Origin: a bacterium 1XD21-13
Lineage (GTDB): Bacteria > Bacillota > Clostridia > Lachnospirales > Lachnospiraceae
DNA: 64,000 bases
Direction: 5' to 3'
Assembly: GCA_009917555.1 (NCBI GenBank)
Contig: QZDX01000009.1
Location: 1 to 64,000 of the forward strand
A program made the position numbers and the translations under genes. Positions 43,301 to 51,254 of the stretch are shown piece by piece. Positions within the stretch are counted from its first letter, which is position 1. Each line of letters starts with the position of its first letter. Below the pieces are notes generated by a model that had not been told where the DNA came from, did not search any database, and was given only the letters and a program-made list of their open reading frames with translations.

Positions 43301-43356
43301 ATACCGATACCAAAAGAGGTATCAAGGAATGTAAAACAAGAAAGGAGGAGAACCAC

Positions 43357-43680
43357 ATGAAACGATTCTATTTGTTCTGCAACGCAGGAATGTCCACCAG
43401 CCTTCTGGCAAGCAAAATGCAGAAGACGGCGGACGCTCATGAGCTGCCCATCGAGATCAAGGCATTTTCGGACTCTCAGATGAGCGATATTGTGAGCGAA
43501 TTCAACCCTGAAGTGATTCTTTTGGGACCCCAGGTAAAGCACCTGTATGAGAAGGTCTCCCAGCGTTATGGCCAGGATCACGTGGTTGCAGTGATCGACA
43601 GCACCGATTACGGCAACGTAGATGGCGAGAGAGTGCTGAAAAAAGCAATGAAGCTTTACAAAGAAAGTAGAGGGAAATAA
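43357..43680 (+). CDS. PTS lactose/cellobiose-family EIIB
   Basis: 107 residues with the phospho-Cys in YLFCNAGMSTSLLASKM near residue 8. It phosphorylates the sugar during transport by the IIC. AAGGAGGAG precedes the ATG. It resembles the orphan IIB at 22978. Confidence 0.93.
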   Translation: MKRFYLFCNAGMSTSLLASKMQKTADAHELPIEIKAFSDSQMSDIVSEFNPEVILLGPQVKHLYEKVSQRYGQDHVVAVIDSTDYGNVDGERVLKKAMKLYKESRGK

Positions 43681-43683
43681 GCT

Positions 43684-45036
43684 ATGATGCAAAAACTTGA
43701 GAAGTTCTTGATGCCCATTGCAAATGTGCTGTCCAAGAACAAGGTACTGTCTGCTATCCGCGACGGTTTTCTGATTACAGTCCCCATCACCATTGTGGGC
43801 TCCATCTTCCTGTTGATTGCCAACTTCCCCCTGGAGGGCTTCCTCAATCTGATGACCTCCATTTTCGGGGCAGGCTGGGATGCATACCTGGGAAGAGTAT
43901 CTGCAATTGCCTTTGACTGTGTGGCGCTTTTAGGTGTCTTAAGTATCGGATACTGCTATGCCAGGGAAAAGGGACTGGAAAATCGAATCGGCGGCGCTGT
44001 GGTAGCATTGGTGTGCTTTTTGATTATCACGCCTCAGAAAGGGTTTGTAGAGGTAGAGGGAGCTGCGGAGGCTGCGTCCTTTAGCGGATTCCAGTTCACC
44101 TTCCTGGGAACGGCCGGAATGTTTCTGGCAATGATCACAGCGATTCTGTCCGTTGAGATTTACGCCTGGGCCATTCGGAAAAAACTGGTAATTAAGATGC
44201 CGGAGGGTGTACCGCCTGCAGTTATGGAATCCTTCGCTTCTCTGATTCCGTCTGCCATTGCAATGACTATTTTCTTTGCGGCAAGCGTACTTTTCAGCCA
44301 CACCACCTTTGAGTATGCCCATTACTTTATTTATCGGGTACTCCAGGCGCCTCTGGTGGGACTTGGAAGACTGTCCGGCTTTGAGGCAATCTATCAGTTC
44401 CTGTCCACCCTGTTCTGGTTCTTCGGCATCAATGGACCGGCTGTGACGAATACCATTTTCAGCCCCATCCATAAGGTGCTGACGGTGGAGAACTACGAGG
44501 CAGCCCAGGCAGGACTTGAGATGACCAACATCTTTACGGCGGGCTTCTCCGATTTCTTCTGCAACTTCGGAGGCGGCGGCTCCACGCTAGGCCTGGTTAT
44601 GATGATGGCCTTCCTGGGAAAATCCAACCGGATGAAGACCCTGGGCAAGCTGTCCCTGCCGGCAGGTATTTTCGGAATCAACGAGCCGATTATTTTCGGT
44701 CTGCCTATCGTGCTGAATCCGCTGATGGCCATTCCGTTTATTCTGACGCCGGTGGTAAATACGGTGATCGGGTATCTGGCAACGGTTACGGGAATCATGC
44801 CCATTACCCTGGGCGTACAGCTTCCCTGGACCTGCCCCATCATTTTCTCCGGCTTCCTGGTGACCGGCTCCGTCATGGGATCGGTAGTCCAGATAGTGCA
44901 GCTGGCGGTGGATATCCTGATTTACTATCCGTTCTTCAAGCTGCTGGATAAGCGGTATCTGGACGATGAGAGCAAGATGGGTGACAAGACTGACGAAATC
45001 GACGATCTGTCCTTTGACGATCTGGAATTTGAGTAA
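43684..45036 (+). CDS. PTS lactose/cellobiose-family EIIC
   Basis: 450-residue membrane permease of the CelB/LacE type with ten or so hydrophobic segments. LVNAIR-type N-terminal SAIRDGFLITVPITIVGSIFL and the later FGINEPIIFGLPIVLNP, the sugar-binding loop, are seen. It ends in an acidic cytoplasmic tail (SKMGDKTDEIDDLSFDDLEF). The family imports disaccharides and aminosugars such as chitobiose; the adjacent hydrolases suggest a glycosylated amino compound here. Confidence 0.92.
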   Translation: MMQKLEKFLMPIANVLSKNKVLSAIRDGFLITVPITIVGSIFLLIANFPLEGFLNLMTSIFGAGWDAYLGRVSAIAFDCVALLGVLSIGYCYAREKGLENRIGGAVVALVCFLIITPQKGFVEVEGAAEAASFSGFQFTFLGTAGMFLAMITAILSVEIYAWAIRKKLVIKMPEGVPPAVMESFASLIPSAIAMTIFFAASVLFSHTTFEYAHYFIYRVLQAPLVGLGRLSGFEAIYQFLSTLFWFFGINGPAVTNTIFSPIHKVLTVENYEAAQAGLEMTNIFTAGFSDFFCNFGGGGSTLGLVMMMAFLGKSNRMKTLGKLSLPAGIFGINEPIIFGLPIVLNPLMAIPFILTPVVNTVIGYLATVTGIMPITLGVQLPWTCPIIFSGFLVTGSVMGSVVQIVQLAVDILIYYPFFKLLDKRYLDDESKMGDKTDEIDDLSFDDLEFE

Positions 45037-45058
45037 GCTTAAGAACTACATAAAGCAA

Positions 45059-45084
45059 GGGGCTGCCGCAAAAGAGACAGCCCC
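45059..45084 (+). terminator. Intercistronic hairpin after the PTS genes
   Basis: GGGGCTG (45059-45065) pairs with CAGCCCC (45078-45084). There is no T-run, so it is probably a partial terminator or a stability element. It is followed by AACTGGAAA...ATTGGAATAGGAG, the flank motif of Family A without its hairpin. Confidence 0.6.
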
Positions 45085-45125
45085 TAACTGGAAAGGTACA
45101 ACAGAATTGGAATAGGAGACAGACT

Positions 45126-45650
45126 ATGAATATCGTACTAATTTTTGATCAGGGACTGGCAGGAGCCGGAGGAAAATCAAATCCCAACGTAGGTCTGACT
45201 GCCGTAAAGGGCGGAATCGGCTCGGCTCTGATGCTGGAATCCCACCTGGAAAAGATCGGGGCTAAGGTAGCGGCCACCCTCTACTGTGGCAATGAGTATT
45301 TCCTGAACAACCAGGAGGAGGTTGTGACGAAAATGACGGCCATGGTAAAAAAGGTAAAGCCGGACTTCGTAGTATGCGGCCCCTGCTTCAACTTCCCCGA
45401 TTATGCAAAAATGGCCGCTATGATTTCAGCCTCCATCCTGGAGAAAACGGATATCAAGTCCTGCGCCATGATGTCGGTGGAAAATGGAGAGACCATTGAG
45501 AGCTACAAGGACAAGACACCTATTGTAAAAATGCCGAAAAAGGGCGGAACGGGCTTAAATGACAGCTTCACGGATCTGTGCGACCTGATACGGGGCACCG
45601 TGGAAGCCTCAGTGGATCTGGAAAACATCAAGAAGCGTGTGTGCTATTAA
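45126..45650 (+). CDS. Short GrdB-like protein (glycine/sarcosine reductase B family fold)
   Basis: 174 residues similar to the substrate-binding N-terminal half of GrdB-type reductase subunits: NVGLTAVKGGIGSALMLESH, ATLYCGNEYFLNNQEEV and VVCGPCFNFPDYAKMAAMIS (GrdB has a related CGDNYF and AGPAFN). It lacks the C-terminal half that holds selenocysteine, and there is no in-frame TGA read-through. Six Cys are present (54, 84, 87, 113, 152, 173); the CGPC pair is not usual in GrdB. It may act on the C-N bond of a glycosylamine or as a binding protein; unproven. AATAGGAGACAG precedes the ATG. Confidence 0.7.
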   Translation: MNIVLIFDQGLAGAGGKSNPNVGLTAVKGGIGSALMLESHLEKIGAKVAATLYCGNEYFLNNQEEVVTKMTAMVKKVKPDFVVCGPCFNFPDYAKMAAMISASILEKTDIKSCAMMSVENGETIESYKDKTPIVKMPKKGGTGLNDSFTDLCDLIRGTVEASVDLENIKKRVCY

Positions 45651-45713
45651 GAGAGAAGCTGTGTCAAAATGGACATGTCACCATGTCCGCTTGGCCGGCT
45701 GCCCACAGAAATC

Positions 45714-45766
45714 AAAAGGGGGCGTAAGGGACTATGGGACTATCACATTTCCCGACCGCCCCTTTT
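45714..45766 (+). terminator. Stem-loop before the M42 genes
   Basis: AAAAGGGGGCG (45714-45724) pairs with CGCCCCTTTT (45757-45766) with one bulge. No clean T-run follows, but the stem is strong enough to attenuate between the PTS and peptidase parts of the locus. Confidence 0.6.
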
Positions 45767-45787
45767 GGCATTTAAAAAAGGAGAACT

Positions 45788-46813
45788 ATGAACACAGAAC
45801 GATTGGAAACCTTATGCAGCAGCTTTGGCGTCAGCAGCGGAGAGCAGGCCGTGGCCCGTATTCTCCGTGAGGGCTATGAGCCCCTGTGCGATGAGCTGAA
45901 ATATGACCGTCTTGGCTCCATATTTGCCATAAAGAGATCAAAAAATCCCAAAGGGGCCACGCTTATGATTGCCTCTCCCCTGGATGAGGCAGGGCTGATG
46001 ATTTCCGAGGTGAAGAAGGACGGAACCCTGGCCTTTATTCCCCTGGAGAGCATTGCCCCCAGCTCCCTTCTGCATCAGCGGGTGCGTATTCTGACCAGGG
46101 AGGACACCTATATTGAGGGTGTCATCGGTATGGACAAAAAGGCTCTGGAGGATTCCTGTGAAATCAAGGGAACGGAGGAGCTCTTCATCACCTGCGGCTT
46201 GACGGGGGAGGAGGCAAAGGAGCGGATTCATCCCGGAGACCTGGCAGGCTACGCCAGCGCCTATAGGCAGCAGGAAGGAATTGTGATGGCAAAGGCCTTG
46301 TTTCCAAGGATACTCAACGAGGTCACCCTGGAGCTTCTGGAGAACATGAAGAACGACCAGCTGGATTTTCACCTGGCGGTGGGCGGTGTGGCCCAGTCTG
46401 TCATCGGATACCGGGGCACTAAGACAGCCACCTACGTGATTCGGCCGGACGCGGCCATTGCCCTGACCGCATTTGACACGGCCAAGAGAAGCGTACAGCC
46501 AGGCGACGGGCCCATCCTGGGCTATTACGACCGTCAGATGCTTCCCTCCCAGGCGTTTCTTCGGGATTTTGCCGGACATGTGGAGACAAAGGCTTATTTC
46601 GGCCTTCTGGGAAATGATGGGTCCTTTATCCATAAGACCTTAAAGGGAACGCCCAGCATCAGCACAGGCATTGCCTTGGATCACTTAGGAAGCGCAAATG
46701 AGATCTGCAGGGTGAGTGATGCGGATGCCCTGACGGATGCCTTAACTGCTTATCTTCGTACCTTGGATTCAGAGAAAATTATGGGATTTGGAATGGGTGA
46801 CGGGCATGATTGA
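45788..46813 (+). CDS. M42-family protein lacking catalytic residues
   Basis: 341 residues with the M42 aminopeptidase fold throughout, alignable with the next gene. The metal ligands and catalytic residues are gone: the HMD motif is SPLDEAG (H64 replaced by Pro), FDD is LFPRI, QEE is GVAQS, and the later Asp and His are also changed. It is thus likely a non-catalytic partner or a ligand-binding subunit. AAAGGAG precedes the ATG, and the active paralogue starts 8 bp before its end. Confidence 0.82.
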   Translation: MNTERLETLCSSFGVSSGEQAVARILREGYEPLCDELKYDRLGSIFAIKRSKNPKGATLMIASPLDEAGLMISEVKKDGTLAFIPLESIAPSSLLHQRVRILTREDTYIEGVIGMDKKALEDSCEIKGTEELFITCGLTGEEAKERIHPGDLAGYASAYRQQEGIVMAKALFPRILNEVTLELLENMKNDQLDFHLAVGGVAQSVIGYRGTKTATYVIRPDAAIALTAFDTAKRSVQPGDGPILGYYDRQMLPSQAFLRDFAGHVETKAYFGLLGNDGSFIHKTLKGTPSISTGIALDHLGSANEICRVSDADALTDALTAYLRTLDSEKIMGFGMGDGHD

Positions 46814-47864
46814 TTTCGAAAAATTGGAACGGATATGTGACGCCCCCGGCATTTCCTCCTTTGAGCAGGAAATCGGAGGGATTCTTGAGGAGGAGTACGG
46901 AAGTCTCGGTCTCCCCTGCAAAAAGGACGGCCTTGGAAGTGTCATTGCCGTAAAATGCGAGGAACAGTCGGGACCCAAAATGATGATTGCCGCCCATATG
47001 GACGAGGTGGGATTTCTGGTGGAGGCCATTGACGAGCGGGGCTTTCTGAAGGTGCGGCCTGTGGGAAGCTGGTGGAGCCATCTGGTTCTGGGACAGTGGT
47101 ACACGGTTGTTACAAGGGACAACCGGAGGTATCCGGCTCTTATGGGAAGCATGGCCACCCACGGACTGCCGGCAGAGATTCGGAATAAGACCGTTTCCAT
47201 GGAGGACGTGTACCTGGATCTGGGAGTGGAGAGCCAGGGGGAGGCTTTTTCCCTGGGGATTGCTGTGGGAGATATGGCGGCGCCCTGGACCCACTTTGAG
47301 GTGATGCAGAATCCAAAATATGTGTCCTGCAAGGCTTTTGATGACCGTATAGGCAATTACATTATGCTGGAGGCGGCAAAGCGGCTGGCAGGCCGGAGGC
47401 ATACTCCTTTATATCTGGCAAATACCGTCCAGGAGGAGCCGGGGCTTCGGGGAGCGAGAACAGCGGTAGAGCGGGTGCACCCGGATATCGCATTTGCCAT
47501 AGACACCACACTGGCCGGGGACACGCCGGCCAATCACAACATCTGTGCTCTGGGAAAGGGTGTGGTGCTGTCCATGATTGATTCCAACTCCATAGCGCCC
47601 AGAAAGCTGGTGCGGTATGTGGAGGGCATCTGCCAGAGGCATCACATTGACCACCAGTATGCGGTATTCAACAAGGGCGGAACGGATTCCGGGAATATTC
47701 ACAAGGCATTTGACGGCGTACTCAATATGACCCTGTCCATTCCCATCCGGTATATGCATACAAACCACAGCATGATTCACACGGAGGACGTGGAGAGCTG
47801 CATCCGGCTGGTGTGTGAGCTGGTGAAGGATATGAGTGCGGAGGTATTCGAGGGATTACTGTAA
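46806..47864 (+). CDS. M42-family glutamyl-type aminopeptidase
   Basis: 352 residues from ATG 46806; starts at 46788 or 46797 are less likely. Metal and catalytic residues are intact: H64 in AAHMDEVG, D179/D180 in CKAFDDRIG, E210 and E211 in VQEEPGLRGA, D233 in AIDTTLAGDT and H318 in RYMHTNHSM. It is a cytoplasmic metal-dependent aminopeptidase forming large oligomers. The paired inactive paralogue suggests hetero-oligomers. Its likely job here is to trim short peptides attached to the imported glycan. Confidence 0.92.
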   Translation: MIDFEKLERICDAPGISSFEQEIGGILEEEYGSLGLPCKKDGLGSVIAVKCEEQSGPKMMIAAHMDEVGFLVEAIDERGFLKVRPVGSWWSHLVLGQWYTVVTRDNRRYPALMGSMATHGLPAEIRNKTVSMEDVYLDLGVESQGEAFSLGIAVGDMAAPWTHFEVMQNPKYVSCKAFDDRIGNYIMLEAAKRLAGRRHTPLYLANTVQEEPGLRGARTAVERVHPDIAFAIDTTLAGDTPANHNICALGKGVVLSMIDSNSIAPRKLVRYVEGICQRHHIDHQYAVFNKGGTDSGNIHKAFDGVLNMTLSIPIRYMHTNHSMIHTEDVESCIRLVCELVKDMSAEVFEGLL

Positions 47865-47884
47865 ATATTAGGGAACTGGAAACA

Positions 47885-47975
47885 GCAGTACTCAGTCAAC
47901 GCACAGAAGGATTTACGGACACATTCTATTGTGGCCGGAAATTCTTCTATAGAAGATGTGTTGAATGAGTACTGC
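47885..47975 (+). repeat. Family A hairpin element, copy 3
   Basis: Outer arms GCAGTACTCA (47885-47894) and TGAGTACTGC (47966-47975) are perfectly paired, followed by TCAAC/GTTGA, inner arms AGAAGGATTT (47905-47914) and AAATTCTTCT (47939-47948), then CGG/CCG and CACA/TGTG closing TTCTAT. The right flank GGGACTGGAATAGGAGG is the ribosome site of the glycosylasparaginase gene. Confidence 0.87.
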
Positions 47976-48000
47976 GGGACTGGAATAGGAGGTTGATTTT

Positions 48001-48957
48001 ATGTACGGAATTATAGCGACCTGGAGAATGGCTAAGGAGGGCGTTGAACTTGCGGATCAAATGCTGAAAAACGGTGAGGTCTCCGGCAAGGCTATTGAAG
48101 CGGCCATCAAAGCAGTGGAGGATTTCCCCTACTATAAATCCGTCGGCTACGGCGGTCTGCCCAACGAGGAGCAGATCGTGGAGCTGGACGCCGGTTATAT
48201 GGACGGTGACACCATGAGCGTAGGCGCGCTGGGAGCCATCAAGGATTTTGCCAACCCCATCAGCATTGCAAAGAAGCTCAGCGAGGAAAAGGTAAATAAC
48301 GTCTTGGTAGGCGCAGGAGCGGAGAAGTATGCCAGGGAAATGAAATTCGAGGAAAAGGAAATGCTCACGGATCGGGCAAAGGCTTTCTACCGGAAGCGGA
48401 AAAAGGAGCTGGATAAGGAGTTGAAGCCCTACGACGGTCACGACACGGTGGGAATGGTGTGTCTGGATACGGCGGGAACGGTGACGGCGGCCACCAGCAC
48501 CAGCGGTCTCTTTATGAAGCGGAGCGGACGGGTGGGAGATTCTCCCATTGTGGGCTCCGGCTTTTATGCGGATTCCCAGGTTGGCGGAGCTACGGCTACG
48601 GGACTTGGGGAGGATCTGATGAAGGGCTGTATTTCCTATGAGATTGTCCGGCTCATGGTGGAGGGGCTTACGCCCCAGGCGGCCTGTGAGAAGGCGGTGA
48701 CAGACCTGGATCGGAAGCTTCGGGAAAAGCGGGGAGAGGCAGGCGATCTGTCGGTGGTGGCTATGAACTGCAAGGGAGAATTTGGCTGTGCCACCAATAT
48801 CGGCGGTTTTTCCTTTAGCGTTGCCACGAAGGATCAGGAGCCGGTGGTTTATCTGGTTACCAGGGAGGAGGATGGACATTGCAGTTTCCGGGAGGCGGAC
48901 CAGGAATGGCTTGAGGAGTATATGCGGGTGCGGATGGCGCCGGTAGAGGAGAGCTAA
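48001..48957 (+). CDS. Glycosylasparaginase (N4-GlcNAc-asparaginase family)
   Basis: 318-residue Ntn hydrolase. VGYGGLPNEEQIVELDAGYM and GDSPIVGSGFYADSQVGGAT match the glycosylasparaginase family, and GHDTVGM contains the catalytic Thr149 that becomes the N-terminus after self-cleavage at D148-T149. No signal peptide is present, so it acts in the cytoplasm. It cuts the amide between a sugar and Asn, giving aspartate and a glycosylamine. This is the strongest clue to the substrate of the locus. AGGAGG precedes the ATG. Confidence 0.92.
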   Translation: MYGIIATWRMAKEGVELADQMLKNGEVSGKAIEAAIKAVEDFPYYKSVGYGGLPNEEQIVELDAGYMDGDTMSVGALGAIKDFANPISIAKKLSEEKVNNVLVGAGAEKYAREMKFEEKEMLTDRAKAFYRKRKKELDKELKPYDGHDTVGMVCLDTAGTVTAATSTSGLFMKRSGRVGDSPIVGSGFYADSQVGGATATGLGEDLMKGCISYEIVRLMVEGLTPQAACEKAVTDLDRKLREKRGEAGDLSVVAMNCKGEFGCATNIGGFSFSVATKDQEPVVYLVTREEDGHCSFREADQEWLEEYMRVRMAPVEES

Positions 48958-48958
48958 G

Positions 48959-50080
48959 ATGAAAGAAAAAATTATGACACAGGTGGGGGCACTGCTCCCA
49001 GAGCTGGTGGAGGATATTAAGACGATTTGCAATATGGATTCCCGGCAGGATACGGCTTTGCCGGAGCATCCCTTTGGGAAGCGGGTGACGGATTGCCTGA
49101 ATAAGGCTCTGGAGCTTGCAGAGGGGCTGGGCTTTGAGACGGAAAATGTGGGGAATCAGATTGGTATTGTGTCCTGGGGGCCGGATACGGAGGACTATAT
49201 TGCCTGTGTGGGGCATCTGGATGTGGTGGATGTGAACGGCGTGTGGAAGACGGAGCCCTTTGTGTGTACGGAGAAGGACGGTTATCTGTATGCAAGGGGC
49301 GTCCTGGATAATAAGGGGCCTATGTTCTGCTGCCTGTATGGGTTGAAGGCTCTGGTGGATCTGGGCTATGAGTTTCCCATTAAGGTGAAGATTTTGTTCG
49401 GGACCAATGAGGAAACGGGAATGGAGGATATGAAGTGGTATTTTCAGAATCACAGGTATCCTCTCATGGGCTGGACGCCTGACTGTAAGTATCCGGTGAT
49501 CTATGCGGAGCGCGGAAGGGCGGCTTTTCGCTACAGTCTGCCAAAGACGGAGCTTGGGGAGCTGGTTTCGTTCCTGAATGGGTTTATTTTGAATCAGAAT
49601 GATCTGTCCTCCAGCCTTGGGGTGGATTATGCGGATGAGGAATTTGGGAAAAATCAGGTGAGAAAGGTGGAGCTTTTTGAGGAGGAGGATACCTGCGGTC
49701 TCACTCTGGTTTCCAGTTATCCGGCCTCCTACTCCCTGGATACCATGAGGGAGGCTTTGGAGAAGCTTTGCACACCCCACATGACCCTGACCCTGGATTC
49801 CAACTTGGACCCGGTATTCTTTGACAAGGATACCTATCTGGTAAAAACACTGGAGCATGTTTATGAGGAAATCATGGGGGAGGACGGCAACGCGGTGACC
49901 ACTACAGGGGGAAGCTACGCCAAGGTAGTGAAAAATATCGTACCCTTTGGGCCTAGCTTCAAGGGGCAGAAGGGAATCGGCCACATGCCGGATGAGTGGA
50001 TGCGCATCTGCGATATTGAAAAAAATGCACAGATTTATGCTTATGCATTTTATGAACTGATGGAAGGTTTGCGGGACTAA
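48959..50080 (+). CDS. M20-family (PepV-like) dipeptidase
   Basis: 373-residue metallopeptidase: H86/D88 in GHLDVVD, D117 in RGVLDNKGP, E151/E152 in GTNEETG, D175 in TPDCKY and a C-terminal His in GIGHMPDEW, all matching two-zinc M20 peptidases of the PepV/ArgE type. It is about 80 residues shorter than PepV, mainly in the lid domain. It probably splits dipeptides or acylated amino acids released from the glycopeptide. It starts 2 nt after the preceding gene. Confidence 0.9.
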   Translation: MKEKIMTQVGALLPELVEDIKTICNMDSRQDTALPEHPFGKRVTDCLNKALELAEGLGFETENVGNQIGIVSWGPDTEDYIACVGHLDVVDVNGVWKTEPFVCTEKDGYLYARGVLDNKGPMFCCLYGLKALVDLGYEFPIKVKILFGTNEETGMEDMKWYFQNHRYPLMGWTPDCKYPVIYAERGRAAFRYSLPKTELGELVSFLNGFILNQNDLSSSLGVDYADEEFGKNQVRKVELFEEEDTCGLTLVSSYPASYSLDTMREALEKLCTPHMTLTLDSNLDPVFFDKDTYLVKTLEHVYEEIMGEDGNAVTTTGGSYAKVVKNIVPFGPSFKGQKGIGHMPDEWMRICDIEKNAQIYAYAFYELMEGLRD

Positions 50081-50097
50081 AATTAGAGGTGATAGTA

Positions 50098-51189
50098 TTG
50101 AAACGACTGGGAATTTCCGTTTACCCAGAACGGGCATCTAAGGAAGCATGCTATGCATATATGAAGCTGGCCGGAGGGTACGGCTTTCAGAGAGTATTTA
50201 CCTGTCTCTTGTCGGTGGAGGAGAGCAGGGAAAGGATTGTTGATGAATTTACAGAGTTTTGTAAAATAGCCCATGAGAGCGGCCTTACGGTGTCGGTGGA
50301 CACCAACCCGGAGGTGTTTAAGCGGCTTGGAGCCACGCCCCTTGATTTGTCCGTATTTGCCCGGATGGGAGTGGATATTATCCGCCTGGACGGACATTTT
50401 GGGGAGCTTGAGGATATTCAGATTACCAGAAATCCTTACGGCATTATGATTGAATACAACGCATCCTGTACCATGGCGCTGGAGCTGATGATTGAAAAGG
50501 GCGCTGACCGGAGCAACATGTGCATTTGCAGTAATTTTTATCCACAGAGAAATACGGGGATGGGCTTGAAGCGTTACAGGGAGCTCAACAGCCGGTATCA
50601 GCCCCTGGGCTTGACCAACGCCGCCTTTGTTACAAGCAGAGAGAAGAATACCCACGGCCCCTGGGAGGTTTATGACGGACTGCCAACCTTGGAGATTCAC
50701 CGGGATCTGCCCATTGACCTGCAGCTTCGCCATCTGAATGCACTGGGCTTTTGCAGTGACTTTATGATTGGAAATGCCTTCGCCAGTGAGGAGGAGCTAA
50801 AGCTTATGGCAGAGACGGACCTGAGCAGGCTGTCCATGAAGGTGGATGCGGCAGAGGGAATTTCCCGGATAGAACGGGAGATTATTACCTGCGATCTCCA
50901 TGCCTCCAGGGACGACTGCAACGAACTGCTTGTCAGATCCAGTTTTCCCAGGGTAAAATATAAGGAAGAAACCATTGTGCCCCGCAGACATGACAAGACC
51001 GTGTTTACAAAGGGCGATGTAATAATTGTCAACGACAATCTAAAACACTACGCAGGGGAGCTGATGATCGTGTTAGATCAAATCCAGGCAAGTGATGCTT
51101 ATAATTATGTGGGCCGTGTAAATGAAGGGGAGCAGTTGATTTTGGACTGTATCCGTCCGGCTCACGGATTCGGCCTGACAATTCGGTAG
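50098..51189 (+). CDS. DUF871/MupG-family (GH170) phospho-glycosidase-like protein
   Basis: About 363 residues from a TTG at 50098 that follows AGAGGTGA; a GTG at 50089 is possible. A TIM barrel (KRLGISVYPERASKEACYA, VDIIRLDGHFGELEDIQI, ADRSNMCICSNFYPQRNTG) is followed by a C-terminal small beta domain. MupG cleaves 6-phospho-MurNAc-GlcNAc; relatives with lac/cel PTS genes probably cleave other phosphorylated disaccharides. Here it would act after PTS phosphorylation. The exact sugar is unknown. Confidence 0.88.
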   Translation: MKRLGISVYPERASKEACYAYMKLAGGYGFQRVFTCLLSVEESRERIVDEFTEFCKIAHESGLTVSVDTNPEVFKRLGATPLDLSVFARMGVDIIRLDGHFGELEDIQITRNPYGIMIEYNASCTMALELMIEKGADRSNMCICSNFYPQRNTGMGLKRYRELNSRYQPLGLTNAAFVTSREKNTHGPWEVYDGLPTLEIHRDLPIDLQLRHLNALGFCSDFMIGNAFASEEELKLMAETDLSRLSMKVDAAEGISRIEREIITCDLHASRDDCNELLVRSSFPRVKYKEETIVPRRHDKTVFTKGDVIIVNDNLKHYAGELMIVLDQIQASDAYNYVGRVNEGEQLILDCIRPAHGFGLTIR

Positions 51190-51203
51190 AAGGCGGGACG
51201 TTA

Positions 51204-51240
51204 GTGACTTTACTCTTTAGTGCTGTCGCGCAGCGACTTT
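51204..51240 (+). repeat. Family B repeat, partial copy
   Basis: This segment matches 36748-36784 in 35 of 37 bases, including the hairpin GTCGC-GCA-GCGAC at 51225-51237. The long left arm of the full copy is missing. It is followed after AAAT by GGAGG (51245-51249), the ribosome site of the CutC-family gene. Confidence 0.8.
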
Positions 51241-51254
51241 AAATGGAGGATGCT

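Noticed and set aside
43305-43323. Riboswitch between IIA and IIB
   Set aside because: Only a 6-bp stem GATACC/GGTATC is present; it is more likely a minor intercistronic hairpin.
45126-45650. Possible selenoprotein in the GrdB-like gene
   Set aside because: The frame ends at a TAA after RVCY, with no in-frame TGA and no C-terminal half; it is a short Cys-containing protein.
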